DNA of 64,000 nt from CATOSP01 sp965205385. Lineage in GTDB: Bacteria; Chloroflexota; Dehalococcoidia; Lucifugimonadales; UBA3495. The stretch lies in contig CBDBGS010000005.1 of assembly GCA_965205385.1 (NCBI GenBank), positions 124,001 through 188,000 of the forward strand, written 5' to 3'. The notes below the pieces were generated by a model. The model did no database searches. It had not been told where the DNA came from and was given only the letters and a program-made list of their open reading frames with translations. A program made the translations under genes and the position numbers. Shown piece after piece: positions 8,292 through 16,654 of this stretch (positions are counted from its first letter, which is position 1; every line of letters begins with the position of its first letter).

Positions 8292-9482
8292 TCAATCCCC
8301 CGTGGCTGTATACACATTCAGATACTTGTCCGCCACGGCGTTCCAAGTGAACTCGGCGAGGGCGTAGTCTTGGGCGTCCTTGCCGAGTTGCCGGCGGTAC
8401 TCGTCATCGTTGACGAGGCGGACCAATTGCGCGCCCGCTTCTTTTGGGTTAAACCTGGGGACGACCACCGCGCCTCGGGTCAGCAGTTCCCGGTTCGCCC
8501 CTACATCGTGGGTCAATACCGGCGCTCCGTAGGCCATTGCCTCGAAGAACACCAACCCGAACGCCTCGTAGTGGGAGAACAGCACGAAGACATCAGCCTT
8601 AGCGTACCAGGCAGCCAACTCTTCGTCTGACACCTCACCGACCATCTGGACTTCTTCTTCCAGGGAAGCGCCCAGCACAATGTCCCGCAGCTTCTCCTCA
8701 TCCCCTTCGTCCCTGCCCACCAGGACCAGGCGCACCCGTCGTTGGAATTGGGCGCGGACCTGCCGGTAAACATCCAATAACCACTCCTGCCCTTTATGAC
8801 GGCCAAGGCGTCCGACGCACAGGACGGTCAAAGGGGCATCGGTTCCACCGCCGTCCGACGAACCTGCTTTGTTGCCAGCGTTATCCAGGTCATCAGGCAG
8901 GGGAGCCCCCCAACCGATGATGCCCATTTTCCGCTCCCGCACCCAGTAGTCGCGCCGGACCAACTGGGACTCCTGGCGGGTAAGCGCAATTACGCTGTCC
9001 ATTACATTGCAGATGAAGGAGTTTATAGGACGCAGCCACCACCGGATCACTGGCAACTCGTGATAAGAGGGTGTGAATACAAACCGGGCTTTGTTCCGGA
9101 ACCAGAACCAAGACCAGAAGTGTCCCCAGAACCACCCATCGCCAACGAAGTGGACGACGTTGGGGTTGAACTCTTCCAGGTAACGCCGGACCTGCATCGG
9201 AGAGAACCAAACTAGCGGGACCGAGTAGAGGGGAATGGAGCGTCTGGGGAAGCCGTCCAGCCGGTATATTCCAATACCTTCAGGTGTCGTGTCCCGGTCC
9301 GCCCAGGTAGGCTGAGGAACCCGGGGGAACGAATACTTCGTCGTCAGCACCGCGACGGCCTCTACCTCTGAAGACTTCTGTATCTGGAAGGTAAGCTGCT
9401 CGATGGCGCGTTCGATACCGCCCAGATACGGCCTGAAATAGGGCGTGAGGAACAGGACGCGAAGAGGCGCGGTACTCACCAA
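8292..9482 (-). CDS. Glycosyltransferase family 4 protein
   Basis: 396 residues with a GT-B fold: N-terminal PYFRPYLGGIERAI and a C-terminal nucleotide-sugar domain with CVGRLGRHKGQEWLL (about residue 225) and the EX7E-type motif in YEAFGLVFFEAMAYG (about residue 310). It transfers a sugar from an activated donor, typically to a lipid or polysaccharide. Acceptor and donor are unknown. It overlaps the end of purL by 7 bases, so it is translationally coupled to it. Confidence 0.87.
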   Translation of the reverse strand: MVSTAPLRVLFLTPYFRPYLGGIERAIEQLTFQIQKSSEVEAVAVLTTKYSFPRVPQPTWADRDTTPEGIGIYRLDGFPRRSIPLYSVPLVWFSPMQVRRYLEEFNPNVVHFVGDGWFWGHFWSWFWFRNKARFVFTPSYHELPVIRWWLRPINSFICNVMDSVIALTRQESQLVRRDYWVRERKMGIIGWGAPLPDDLDNAGNKAGSSDGGGTDAPLTVLCVGRLGRHKGQEWLLDVYRQVRAQFQRRVRLVLVGRDEGDEEKLRDIVLGASLEEEVQMVGEVSDEELAAWYAKADVFVLFSHYEAFGLVFFEAMAYGAPVLTHDVGANRELLTRGAVVVPRFNPKEAGAQLVRLVNDDEYRRQLGKDAQDYALAEFTWNAVADKYLNVYTATGD

Positions 9483-11680
9483 TACTTCTCCAACCCATGT
9501 TTCCAGGCCGATGCGGCCTCATCCACCGGAAGGTCCAGCAACGGACCGAACCGCAAGCGGTCGCCGCTGGTGGTCCCCAGCCAGCGGACCGGCACACCTG
9601 ACTCGGCTGCCAAGCGGGTCAAGCCATCCCAGTTGGACTCGGGTAGCGCGACTACTATTCGCGACTGGCGCTCTCCGAATAAGGCCGCATCCCACCGCCG
9701 AGGAAAGTTGGTCTCGCTCCTAAATCCCACACCGCCTTGGATGCAGCATTCCGCCAGGGCAACCGCGAGTCCGCCGTCGGAGCAATCATGGGCCGACGAC
9801 ACCAACCCTTCGTTGATAGCACGCCGGCAAAGGGATTGCACCCACTTCTCGTATTCCAAGCTGATTATTGGGCGTCCGGCCACTTTTCCATGGACCACTA
9901 GAAGGTATTCGCTTCCCGCCAGGTCCGAAGCTCTCGGCCTTTCGATATGGTCTCCAATGACCGCCACGCACAGCCCTTCACAGGTGAAGGGCGACCCCAC
10001 GCAGCGGGTGACGTCGTCAATCATACCCAACCCTCCGATAACCGGGGTCGGGAAAATGGCATGACCGGTGGACTCGTTGTAGAGGCTCACGTTGCCGCTG
10101 ACCACCGGAACGCCCAGGGCACGACAAGCATGGCCCATGCCTCTCACGCACCATTCCAACTGATGGTAGACCTCGGGCCTGCCAGGGTCCCCGAAGTTGA
10201 GGCAGTCGGTGAGCGCCAGGGGCTCGGCCCCGGAGCAACTGAGGTTTCGGCAGACTTCGGCGACCGCTATTTTGCCTCCCTGGTAGGGGTCAAGGTAACA
10301 ATAGCGGCCATTTCCGTCGATGCTAAGTGCGATAGCCTTGCCAGTTCCCTTGAGCCGCAAGACTGCCGCATCGCTTCCCGGACCCCGGACAGTATTGGTC
10401 TGGACCTGGTGGTCGTATTGGCGAAAGACCGGTTCCCGGCTGGCAATGTTTGCCGAGGCCAGGAGTTCCAACAGGACGTTTGCCGGCGACGCGGCAGGGG
10501 CGGACACCTCGTCCAACGACAGCCGTTGCCGCTCGGCGTAGTCCGCTGACGGTGACCCCTTTAGCCGGTAGCGCGGAGGGTTGGACAGGTGTTGGATCGG
10601 CACGCTGGCTATCGGCTGCTGAGCGTCGACCACCACAGCGTCCCCATCTCCCGTGACCGTGCCGATTTCCCGGCAGGAGACTTCCCATTTTTGGAAAACT
10701 TTCCGGACGCTTTCGACCCCGCTGGGCGGGACCACCAGGAGCATACGTTCCTGGGATTCCGACAGCATGACCTCATAGGAGGTCATCCCCCGCTCCCTCC
10801 GCTGGACTTGGGCCACGTCGAGAACGATTCCCCGTCCAGCGCGCGCCGCCGATTCGACACTGGCGCTTGTCAGTCCGGCGGCCCCCAGGTCCTGAATGCC
10901 CTTAACCCAACCGGTGCCCAGGGCCTCCAGACATGCCTCGATGAGCACTTTTTCCAGGAACGGATTGCCCACCTGCACCGTAGGCCGCAGCTCTTGTTCT
11001 TTTTCAAAAGTCCGAGAGGCCAGACCCGAAGCCCCGTGGATTCCGTCGCGCCCAGTCCCCGACCCCACCAGAAGGAGCACGTTGCCCGTATCTCCGGCGG
11101 AGGCCGTGGCCAGCTTTCTCCGATCCACCAGACCGACACACATGGCATTGACCAGCGGGTTTTGGGTGTAGCAAGGATCGAAGTATATCTCGCCCGCGAC
11201 ATCCGGCACGCCGATACAGTTGCCGTACCAGGAGATGCCGCCAACCACGCCCTGGAACAGGTGCCGGTTCTTGGGGTCGTCCAGCGGACCAAACCGCAGG
11301 GAGTTCAGGAGCGCCACTGGCCGCGCGCCCATTGCCAGAATATCCCGGACGATGCCGCCGACTCCCGTGGCCGCTCCCTGCAGCGGCTCCACAGCGGACG
11401 GATGATTATGGGACTCAACCTTGAACACCGCCACCAGGCCGTCTCCCAGGTCCACCGCGCCGGCGTTCTCCGCTCCCTGCCGGGACAATACACGGGGCGA
11501 CCGGCTGGGCAACAACCGCAACAGTGGCGCGGAATGTTTGTAGGCGCAATGTTCACTCCACAAAGCGCCGAACATTCCCAACTCCACCGCATTAGGCTCG
11601 CGGTCTAGCCGGTTGACTATCAGATCGTATTCGGCCCGCGTCAGGGCAATTTCGTCTAATTGTTCTTGAGTAACTGGCAT
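9476..11680 (-). CDS. purL: Phosphoribosylformylglycinamidine synthase subunit PurL
   Basis: 734 residues, the usual length of the small (PurL-type) enzyme. It converts FGAR to FGAM with ATP and ammonia from PurQ in purine synthesis. The start is the ATG at 11680 (MPVTQEQLDEIALTRAEYDL), 4 bases after the recF stop; a longer frame to 11764 runs inside recF. Visible features are the N-terminal LGMFGALWSEHCAYKHS-type motif (here VELGMFGALWSEHC), the ATP/metal loop FKVESHNHPSAVEP near residue 85 and the DCSDGGLAVALAE motif near residue 640. purQ and purS are not in the window. Confidence 0.95.
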   Translation of the reverse strand: MPVTQEQLDEIALTRAEYDLIVNRLDREPNAVELGMFGALWSEHCAYKHSAPLLRLLPSRSPRVLSRQGAENAGAVDLGDGLVAVFKVESHNHPSAVEPLQGAATGVGGIVRDILAMGARPVALLNSLRFGPLDDPKNRHLFQGVVGGISWYGNCIGVPDVAGEIYFDPCYTQNPLVNAMCVGLVDRRKLATASAGDTGNVLLLVGSGTGRDGIHGASGLASRTFEKEQELRPTVQVGNPFLEKVLIEACLEALGTGWVKGIQDLGAAGLTSASVESAARAGRGIVLDVAQVQRRERGMTSYEVMLSESQERMLLVVPPSGVESVRKVFQKWEVSCREIGTVTGDGDAVVVDAQQPIASVPIQHLSNPPRYRLKGSPSADYAERQRLSLDEVSAPAASPANVLLELLASANIASREPVFRQYDHQVQTNTVRGPGSDAAVLRLKGTGKAIALSIDGNGRYCYLDPYQGGKIAVAEVCRNLSCSGAEPLALTDCLNFGDPGRPEVYHQLEWCVRGMGHACRALGVPVVSGNVSLYNESTGHAIFPTPVIGGLGMIDDVTRCVGSPFTCEGLCVAVIGDHIERPRASDLAGSEYLLVVHGKVAGRPIISLEYEKWVQSLCRRAINEGLVSSAHDCSDGGLAVALAECCIQGGVGFRSETNFPRRWDAALFGERQSRIVVALPESNWDGLTRLAAESGVPVRWLGTTSGDRLRFGPLLDLPVDEAASAWKHGLEKYW

Positions 11681-11684
11681 CGCA

Positions 11685-12914
11685 TTAGGCCCCGGGTTGG
11701 TCCTGGTTCGTATTATGCGCGGCCAGGATGGCTTCATCATAAGACATGCTGGCCACTTCTCCACCGCCGACCCGGAAAAAGTGCGCCGTAGGGCCGAAGA
11801 ATCCGCCCGCTTGTTCCAAGTCGGTCATGGTAATCAAAGTCTGCTGAAAGCGAGTTACTTGCTCCAGCACCCGCCTGCGCCGGGTGGAATCCATCTCAGA
11901 AAGCACATCGTCAAGCAACACGATGGGGCCTTCTCCGCGCACCGCTTCGAGAAAGGCCGCTTCGGCCAGACGCAAGGCAAGGGCCATGGTGCGCGCCTGC
12001 CCTCGGGAGGAATAGGCCCGCATATCGACACAGTTTATCAGCAACCCCAGGTCGTCACGATGAGGACCAACGGCCGTCGTCGACGTGGCCCGCTCCCTCT
12101 GTTCGGACGCGGCCAGGCTTTCCCGGAACATTTCCTGAGTCGCGGCGATGTCCTCTCCCAGCGGGACACTGGGGCGGTATTGGACTAGCAGGTCCTCCGA
12201 CGCGCCACTTAGAAAGCTGTGCCGCTCTTGGCACATCGGCCCAAGTTGCCTCACGGTTTCGCCTCTTCTCCAGGTCAACCATGACCCTTCCCGCACCAAT
12301 TCATCGTCCCAGAAGGCCATCTCTTCGGTCCCGGCCCGCCCGTCCCGTAGCATCCTCAGCAATTTGTTCCGCTGTTGAACGACTCTCTGGAACCGTTGCA
12401 ACGTCTTCAAGTAGGTGGGGTCGGACTGGGAGATCAGGATGTTCAAGTAACGGCGCCGCCCGGAAGGTGGACCGAATACTAGCTGGAGATCGTCGGCTGT
12501 AAAGAGGACCGCGTTCACGATACCCACCAACTCGGCGGCAGTCTTGCGGACCCTGCTCACGCGGATTTCCTTGCGGACCGCAGAGCGGCCGGTCCCGTTG
12601 CCGCCGATTTCACGCCCAAGGGCATCGCGGCCTGATTGATAGCCCACGTAGATGGATACCCGCTCCCCGGCACGCTCCAGGTCTCCTCTGGCCAGGGCTT
12701 GGCCCCCCTGCCCAGCGGCGCCGAGCCGAACGACTTCGCGCTCATTCTCCGCCCGGAAGGAACGAGCGATGGCCAGCAGGTAGACCGCTTCCAGCAACGT
12801 CGTTTTTCCCTGAGCATTTGCCCCGAAAAACACCAGAACGCCCGGGGGCAACGCCAAGTCCAAGTCTTCAAAGCTTCTGAAGTTGGTCAGACTGAGGCGT
12901 GAGAGATAAGCCAA
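11685..12914 (-). CDS. recF: DNA replication and repair protein RecF
   Basis: 409 residues, slightly longer than the common 360-380. SMC-like ABC ATPase that loads RecA at gapped DNA together with RecO and RecR. The N-terminus LSRLSLTNFRSFEDLDLALP is characteristic. Walker A is GANAQGKTTLLEA near residue 31, and Walker B with D-loop is IVLLDDVLSEMD near residue 335, with the signature region SSRGQARTMALALRLAEA before it. It heads the minus-strand unit recF-purL-glycosyltransferase and not the usual dnaN neighbourhood. Confidence 0.93.
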   Translation of the reverse strand: MAYLSRLSLTNFRSFEDLDLALPPGVLVFFGANAQGKTTLLEAVYLLAIARSFRAENEREVVRLGAAGQGGQALARGDLERAGERVSIYVGYQSGRDALGREIGGNGTGRSAVRKEIRVSRVRKTAAELVGIVNAVLFTADDLQLVFGPPSGRRRYLNILISQSDPTYLKTLQRFQRVVQQRNKLLRMLRDGRAGTEEMAFWDDELVREGSWLTWRRGETVRQLGPMCQERHSFLSGASEDLLVQYRPSVPLGEDIAATQEMFRESLAASEQRERATSTTAVGPHRDDLGLLINCVDMRAYSSRGQARTMALALRLAEAAFLEAVRGEGPIVLLDDVLSEMDSTRRRRVLEQVTRFQQTLITMTDLEQAGGFFGPTAHFFRVGGGEVASMSYDEAILAAHNTNQDQPGA

Positions 12915-13015
12915 CGGCTCGACACCTTCTAGTACGCCTGAAACGCGGTCCTATTTTACCAGCAAGGTACAGAATCACGAGGCCGGGACCGGACCAATCC
13001 TGGAATCCCGGGGAT

Positions 13016-13795
13016 TTAGCCCTCGGACTCTAGCGATTGGATTTGGTCGGCCAAGTTTTGGGCGGTGAAAACGTCGCCATCGGAGAGACGGAAACACCTG
13101 TCCAGGTATAACTGGGCCAGCATCGAGCCTCGCTGAGAGGAGTCCTTGGCAACCACCAACAGACTTGGCACCCGAAATTCCTCGGGCAGGTGGCGGGCAA
13201 GGGTCGTGATTTCCTCGGAGACCTCGTCCACCGTGTTGGCGTCCCAACCTTCCACGGCAAACCGCAAACGGCCCAGCAGGCGCGCAAGCTCGGCCAGTTT
13301 GTCCTTCTCGCTCATCAGGCTGAATAGGACTTCATTGACGTCAAAAGAGCGGTCTTCCTCAGACTCCGGTGTTGGCGGCTCGACGAGGGCTTCCGGTTCC
13401 ACATTTCCCGGCGCGGTAAATCTGCGTTCGCATAGCTCGGAGTAGGTTTGGACCGCTTCAGTGACCGACTCCATCATCCGCGGCAGGTCGAAGGAAAACA
13501 TGCTGTCTACGAAAGCCAGGTCGTCATCCCGCATTCTGCTGAGACGGTCCAGTTCCTCGTAGCTATCCACGGCTTCGGGCAAGGGAGGCATGGCGAAAGC
13601 CGACAGGTCGTTGAGAGGCATGTTGCCCAGGTGGGACGCCAGGAAAGGAGGCACGTACTTGCCCAGGTCCGCCTTGACTGGCAGGATGATCACGTAGGTT
13701 GCGTACACCTTATCCGGCTCGGTGTTGATCCGGAAGTAGATGATTGCATGGCCCTTGGGTTGCTGAGGGTCCCCTCGCTCAAAGGTGAGGTCCAT
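13016..13795 (-). CDS. Conserved hypothetical protein
   Basis: 259 residues from the ATG at 13795, which has GAGAG upstream; earlier starts add a low-complexity extension. The N-terminal half looks like a soluble alpha/beta domain (GHAIIYFRINTEP, VYATYVIILPVKADL). It is followed by a helical part with an acidic patch (PESEEDRSFDVNEV) and a C-terminal segment on release from a cytosolic protein fold. No signal peptide, membrane helix or catalytic motif is evident. I do not recognise the family. It is divergent from the MaoC-like genes and lies upstream of recF on the same strand. Confidence 0.7.
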   Translation of the reverse strand: MDLTFERGDPQQPKGHAIIYFRINTEPDKVYATYVIILPVKADLGKYVPPFLASHLGNMPLNDLSAFAMPPLPEAVDSYEELDRLSRMRDDDLAFVDSMFSFDLPRMMESVTEAVQTYSELCERRFTAPGNVEPEALVEPPTPESEEDRSFDVNEVLFSLMSEKDKLAELARLLGRLRFAVEGWDANTVDEVSEEITTLARHLPEEFRVPSLLVVAKDSSQRGSMLAQLYLDRCFRLSDGDVFTAQNLADQIQSLESEG

Positions 13796-13931
13796 CACAC
13801 TCTCGAAAGCCGAAACTCCATTGGTTGGGAACCCATTATAGGGCATGAGGGATACGGCTACTACAACGTTGGCGGATTGGCAACGCGGCAGGCGCTTTGG
13901 CAACCCAGAACCACTCGCCCATTCAGTCACG

Positions 13932-13959
13932 AACGTTTCATGTTAAACGTTCCATGTTA
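13932..13959. repeat. Two tandem 14-bp repeats before the MaoC-like genes
   Basis: AACGTTTCATGTTA and AACGTTCCATGTTA lie directly head to tail, one mismatch apart, in the divergent region 46 bases before the gene at 14006. Tandem repeats at this spacing could be operator sites or simple slippage. No consensus promoter is evident. Confidence 0.5.
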
Positions 13960-14005
13960 AAATGGCTCCCTGAGTCCCCCAACGCTTCCGCACAGGAGTC
14001 GAGAC

Positions 14006-14431
14006 ATGGCCGACGAGAACCTAAAGGAGTTTGTTTATGACCAGGTGGAGATCGGGGAGGAGTTGGGGTCCTACGAATACGTGATGACCCAGGAGATGTT
14101 GGACACCTTTCGCGCCTCCATCGACGACCCAGAAGCGACCTTTCCAACCCTGGCCGTGAAGCACGACGCCACCGCTTTGAACATGGTGTACGATGACACT
14201 ACAGGCGGCGTGAATGCGGGCAACGAGGTGGAGTTCTTCAACCCGCCGATTCCCGGTAAGAAAATATTCGTTACCGGCCGCATCGCCGACAAGTACCTGC
14301 GCCGAGACAAGCCTTACCTGGTTATCGAGGCCACCGCCGTCGACGAGGACGGCCGCCTACTGGAGAGGCTGCGCACATATCAGATGAAGAAACCCGACGA
14401 GGTGGGCAAGAAATGGCAACCGCAAACATAG
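14006..14431 (+). CDS. MaoC-like hotdog protein, FAS1-type dehydratase half
   Basis: 141 residues with a single hotdog fold. It begins YDQVEIGEELGSYEYVMTQE and ends with a beta strand containing RLLERLRTYQMKK. It lacks a clear D-x4-H hydratase dyad in the usual place, as is typical of the N-terminal, non-catalytic half of two-gene acyl dehydratases. It overlaps the next hotdog gene by 19 bases, so the two are probably a heterodimeric 3-hydroxyacyl-CoA/ACP dehydratase. Substrate is unknown. Confidence 0.75.
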   Translation: MADENLKEFVYDQVEIGEELGSYEYVMTQEMLDTFRASIDDPEATFPTLAVKHDATALNMVYDDTTGGVNAGNEVEFFNPPIPGKKIFVTGRIADKYLRRDKPYLVIEATAVDEDGRLLERLRTYQMKKPDEVGKKWQPQT

Positions 14432-14841
14432 ACGTAGGGGCACATATTCCCTCCGTCACCAAGTCCATCACACAAGACAGCATCGACCAGTTCGAGTCCT
14501 GCGGGATCCTTGACCGGGAGAACATTCACAACAGCCCGGAATTGGCCCAACGCAGGCTCGGCACGAACTACGCCATCGCCTCAGGCAGGATGTCTGTGGC
14601 ATTCGCCGCGGAGTCGATGCGCCGGTTCTTTGGCCCGGAGGTCTTCAACCACACCGGAACAGTCAACTTGAAGTTTCTCCGTCCAGTCAAGGGCGGCGAC
14701 ACGATAACGGTAACCGGCGCGGTGGCCCACCAGGAAAACACGCCGGAGGGGGTTCTGGTGAGCGTCGACCTTTTCTGCCAGAACCAGGATGGAAACCAGA
14801 CCGCCGTCGGGATTGGGACTGCTCTGGTAACCGGCAACTGA
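14413..14841 (+). CDS. MaoC-like hotdog protein, second subunit
   Basis: 142 residues. Motifs DRENIHNSPELAQRRLGTNY and IASGRMSVAFAAE match the hydratase-2 region of MaoC domains, where the Asp and His of the dyad would be D37 and H42-like residues. FLRPVKGGDTITVTGAV is the standard strand of the fold. It forms a pair with the upstream gene. Known relatives hydrate or dehydrate 2-enoyl thioesters. Confidence 0.75.
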   Translation: MATANIDVGAHIPSVTKSITQDSIDQFESCGILDRENIHNSPELAQRRLGTNYAIASGRMSVAFAAESMRRFFGPEVFNHTGTVNLKFLRPVKGGDTITVTGAVAHQENTPEGVLVSVDLFCQNQDGNQTAVGIGTALVTGN

Positions 14842-14860
14842 GGATAGAGACACCCAACGC

Positions 14861-15172
14861 ATGACTAACCCGCCAACTGTCGAGGAACGGATCGCCAATC
14901 TCGAAGGTTCGTTCGCCCAAATTGCGACTCGTCTGGACCGCGTGGAACAGGACGTGCGCGATCTGCGGAACGAGACGATCGCGGGGTTCGATCGAATCGA
15001 GCTGCGAATTGACCGCGTCGAGGATCACATCGGCCGCGTCGAGGACCACATCGGCCGCGTCGAACAGCGCATCGACCGCGTCCAGCAGCGTATCGACCGT
15101 CTTTTCTACTGCCTGCTCGGGCTGACCGCGGCCAACGGGGTGTTCATAGTCACCAACCTGCTGCTACGGTAG
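14861..15172 (+). CDS. Small coiled-coil membrane protein
   Basis: 103 residues. Residues about 8-80 are a heptad coiled coil with nearly exact seven-residue units (RVEDHIG, RVEDHIG, RVEQRID, RVQQRID), encoded by 21-bp tandem repeats at about 15016-15095. A single membrane helix (YCLLGLTAANGVFIVTNLLL) closes the protein. Function unknown; similar proteins are common as small membrane-anchored coiled coils. It follows the hotdog genes by 19 bases. A broken relative lies at 4933-5119. Confidence 0.7.
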   Translation: MTNPPTVEERIANLEGSFAQIATRLDRVEQDVRDLRNETIAGFDRIELRIDRVEDHIGRVEDHIGRVEQRIDRVQQRIDRLFYCLLGLTAANGVFIVTNLLLR

Positions 15173-15183
15173 GGTCCTTGCAC

Positions 15184-15462
15184 CACGGTGGTAGACCGGA
15201 CTATCATGTAACTGTTCAGACTTGATGTGTCCTTCCCACTCCCAGCCCGTCCTTCCGGGCTTGACCCGGAATCCAGTAACCCTTGCAACCAGCAACTGGC
15301 CATATCATCGGCATTTCTGGATTCCCGCCTTCGAGGGAATGACGGATTGCGGCGATACGTATTATTAAGAGGATATTCTATAGAGGTGACCAGCGTGGGA
15401 TTCAGCCAATCCGCGTCATCATCTCTGAACAGCTACACTATTATCGGTCTGGTTGCAACGGG
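15184..15462. mobile_element. MITE-like element with degenerate terminal inverted repeats
   Basis: The left arm at 15184-15221 (ending ctgttcagac) is an imperfect inverted match of about 38 bases to the right arm at 15423-15462 (starting tctgaacagctacacta). The enclosed 200 bases hold a known type of scattered repeat. No gene lies inside. The ends contain GTTCAGAC/CTGAAC, like the ends of the dispersed palindromic repeats in this window. Confidence 0.45.
15245..15346. repeat. REP-like inverted repeat (cccgtccttccgggcttgac type)
   Basis: Arms cccggaatccag (15266-15277 region) and ctggattcccgcc (about 15317-15329) pair. The outer parts cccgtccttcc and gggaatgacgg also pair roughly. Sequences of this exact style (ctggattcccgcc...gggaatgacgg) are scattered in many bacterial genomes as non-coding repeats. 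Here it is nested inside the MITE-like element. Confidence 0.7.
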
Positions 15463-15513
15463 TATAACAATTCATTAAACTTCGATCATACTGCCTATGT
15501 CTCGAGGAGTGAT

Positions 15514-15813
15514 ATGGCTGACTCTGAATTCGGCAAGGTTGAGGTTGACATAGTCTACTGTGTGCCTTGAGGTTACTACCCGGTCGCCTCGTGGCTGGCG
15601 ACGGAGTTGTGGTCTTCGCAGAACGCGGGAGACGTGGCAATTAAGATGACTCCCCAGGGTGCGGGCCGCCTTGAGGTCTACCTGAACGGCGAAAAGATCT
15701 TCGACCGAAAGGAAGACGAGGGGGGCTACCCCAATTGGCCCAAGGTCAACGAGTTGAAGATGATCGTGGCAGAGAAGATCTTCGACTTTGAAGATGCCCT
15801 GGCCAACGATTAG
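15514..15813 (+). CDS. SelW/Rdx-family selenoprotein, in-frame TGA read as selenocysteine
   Basis: Reading from the ATG at 15514 (GAGGAG five bases upstream) through the TGA at 15568-15570 to the TAG at 15811 gives 99 residues. The motif around the TGA is VDIVYCVPUGYYPVASWLA, i.e. the Rdx-family CxxC redox motif with Sec at position 19 and Cys at 16. The rest matches the family: GRLEVYLNGEKIFDRKE, GGYPNWPKV and a final helix. Family members are small thioredoxin-like redox proteins, many of them selenoproteins. Read without recoding, the gene would be a useless 18-codon peptide. A terminator follows directly. No sel genes are in the window. Confidence 0.88.
15583..15602 (+). promoter_or_regulatory. 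Candidate bacterial SECIS hairpin
   Basis: GTCGCC (15583-15588) pairs perfectly with GGCGAC (15597-15602) around an 8-base loop TCGTGGCT. The loop starts 18 bases after the TGA at 15570, inside the 16-37 base range usual for bacterial SECIS elements, and has a G near its start. It lies within coding sequence, as bacterial SECIS elements do. Confidence 0.6.
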
Positions 15814-15844
15814 CAAGCAACCCACGCTGGAATAGCAATCTTGT

Positions 15845-15875
15845 GATGCAGTCCTCAGCCGAGGGCTGCATCTTT
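15845..15875 (+). terminator. Rho-independent terminator of the selenoprotein gene
   Basis: A 12-bp stem GATGCAGtCCTC/GAGGgCTGCATC (one G-T wobble) with loop AGCC, followed by TTTCGT, starting 32 bases after the TAG. Its presence argues that the pentapeptide gene starts downstream of it and not at 15843. Confidence 0.75.
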
Positions 15876-15905
15876 CGTGATATCCACAGTCGCGGAGCTT
15901 TGACA

Positions 15906-16607
15906 GTGGCTAACCAAGAACACCTTTCGGTAGTTACATCCGGCCCTGAAACTTTTGCCGCGTGGCGGGAGCGAAACCCGGACACGGTGTTGGAATTGGA
16001 GGGTGCCGACCTATCCCAGGCCGACCTCCAGGGTTGCAAAATTCGCAAGGCGGACTTGCGAGGCGCAAACCTTTCCTATGCTAACCTTTTTCGCGCCAGC
16101 CTGGCCGGGGGCAACCTCACCGGGGCAGACCTGTCATCCGCCAACCTAGGGCGGGCAACGCTGACCTCCGCCGACCTTAGCGGGGCCAACTTCACCGGCG
16201 CCAACCTCTATTGGGCCGACTTCAAGAGGGCGTGTCTTCACGGCGCCATCCTCACCGGAAGCCGCGCGGTGAGGGCCTGCTTCCTGTTTGCAGACCTTAC
16301 TGACGCCGACGTCGGTTCGGCGACCATGCTCGAGGTCGACCTCCGAAACACGAACCTGACCAGCGCCAGGTTCCGAGGGGCGAATATGAATGGCGCGGAC
16401 CTGGACCGCGCGGTCATGACGGGGAGCGACTTCACCAAGGCCATGATCCGCGACTCCATGTGGACCGGTACGGACATGCGCGGCGCGAATTTCCACGAAG
16501 CGAGCCTGCACCGTTCCGACCTGAGCATGGCGGTTTGGGACGAGACCACACGGTTCCCCAAGGGGTTCGATCCTCTGAACACGGGGTACAAGGACGTAAA
16601 AGAATAG
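15906..16607 (+). CDS. Pentapeptide-repeat protein
   Basis: 233 residues from a GTG at 15906 with GGAG eight bases upstream; a longer frame from 15843 would run through a terminator hairpin. Residues about 35-215 are nearly continuous A(D/N)LxX repeats (GADLSQADLQGCKIRKADLR, GANLSYANL, GADLSSANL), which form a right-handed quadrilateral beta helix. Some family members mimic DNA and protect gyrase, but most have no known role. No signal peptide or fused domain is visible. Confidence 0.88.
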   Translation: MANQEHLSVVTSGPETFAAWRERNPDTVLELEGADLSQADLQGCKIRKADLRGANLSYANLFRASLAGGNLTGADLSSANLGRATLTSADLSGANFTGANLYWADFKRACLHGAILTGSRAVRACFLFADLTDADVGSATMLEVDLRNTNLTSARFRGANMNGADLDRAVMTGSDFTKAMIRDSMWTGTDMRGANFHEASLHRSDLSMAVWDETTRFPKGFDPLNTGYKDVKE

Positions 16608-16654
16608 GCCGGCTGGCGGCCCACCTGTTCGGCGGCAAAGTTTAGGAGGCTTCG

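Noticed and set aside
10589..11608. 339-residue plus-strand ORF inside purL
   Set aside because: Antisense to a clear PurL; Arg/His/Pro-rich sequence without any domain.
15607..15813. Separate 68-residue gene starting at a TTG
   Set aside because: It is the part of the selenoprotein frame after the TGA; the redox motif and ribosome site lie upstream at 15514, so one recoded gene explains both parts.
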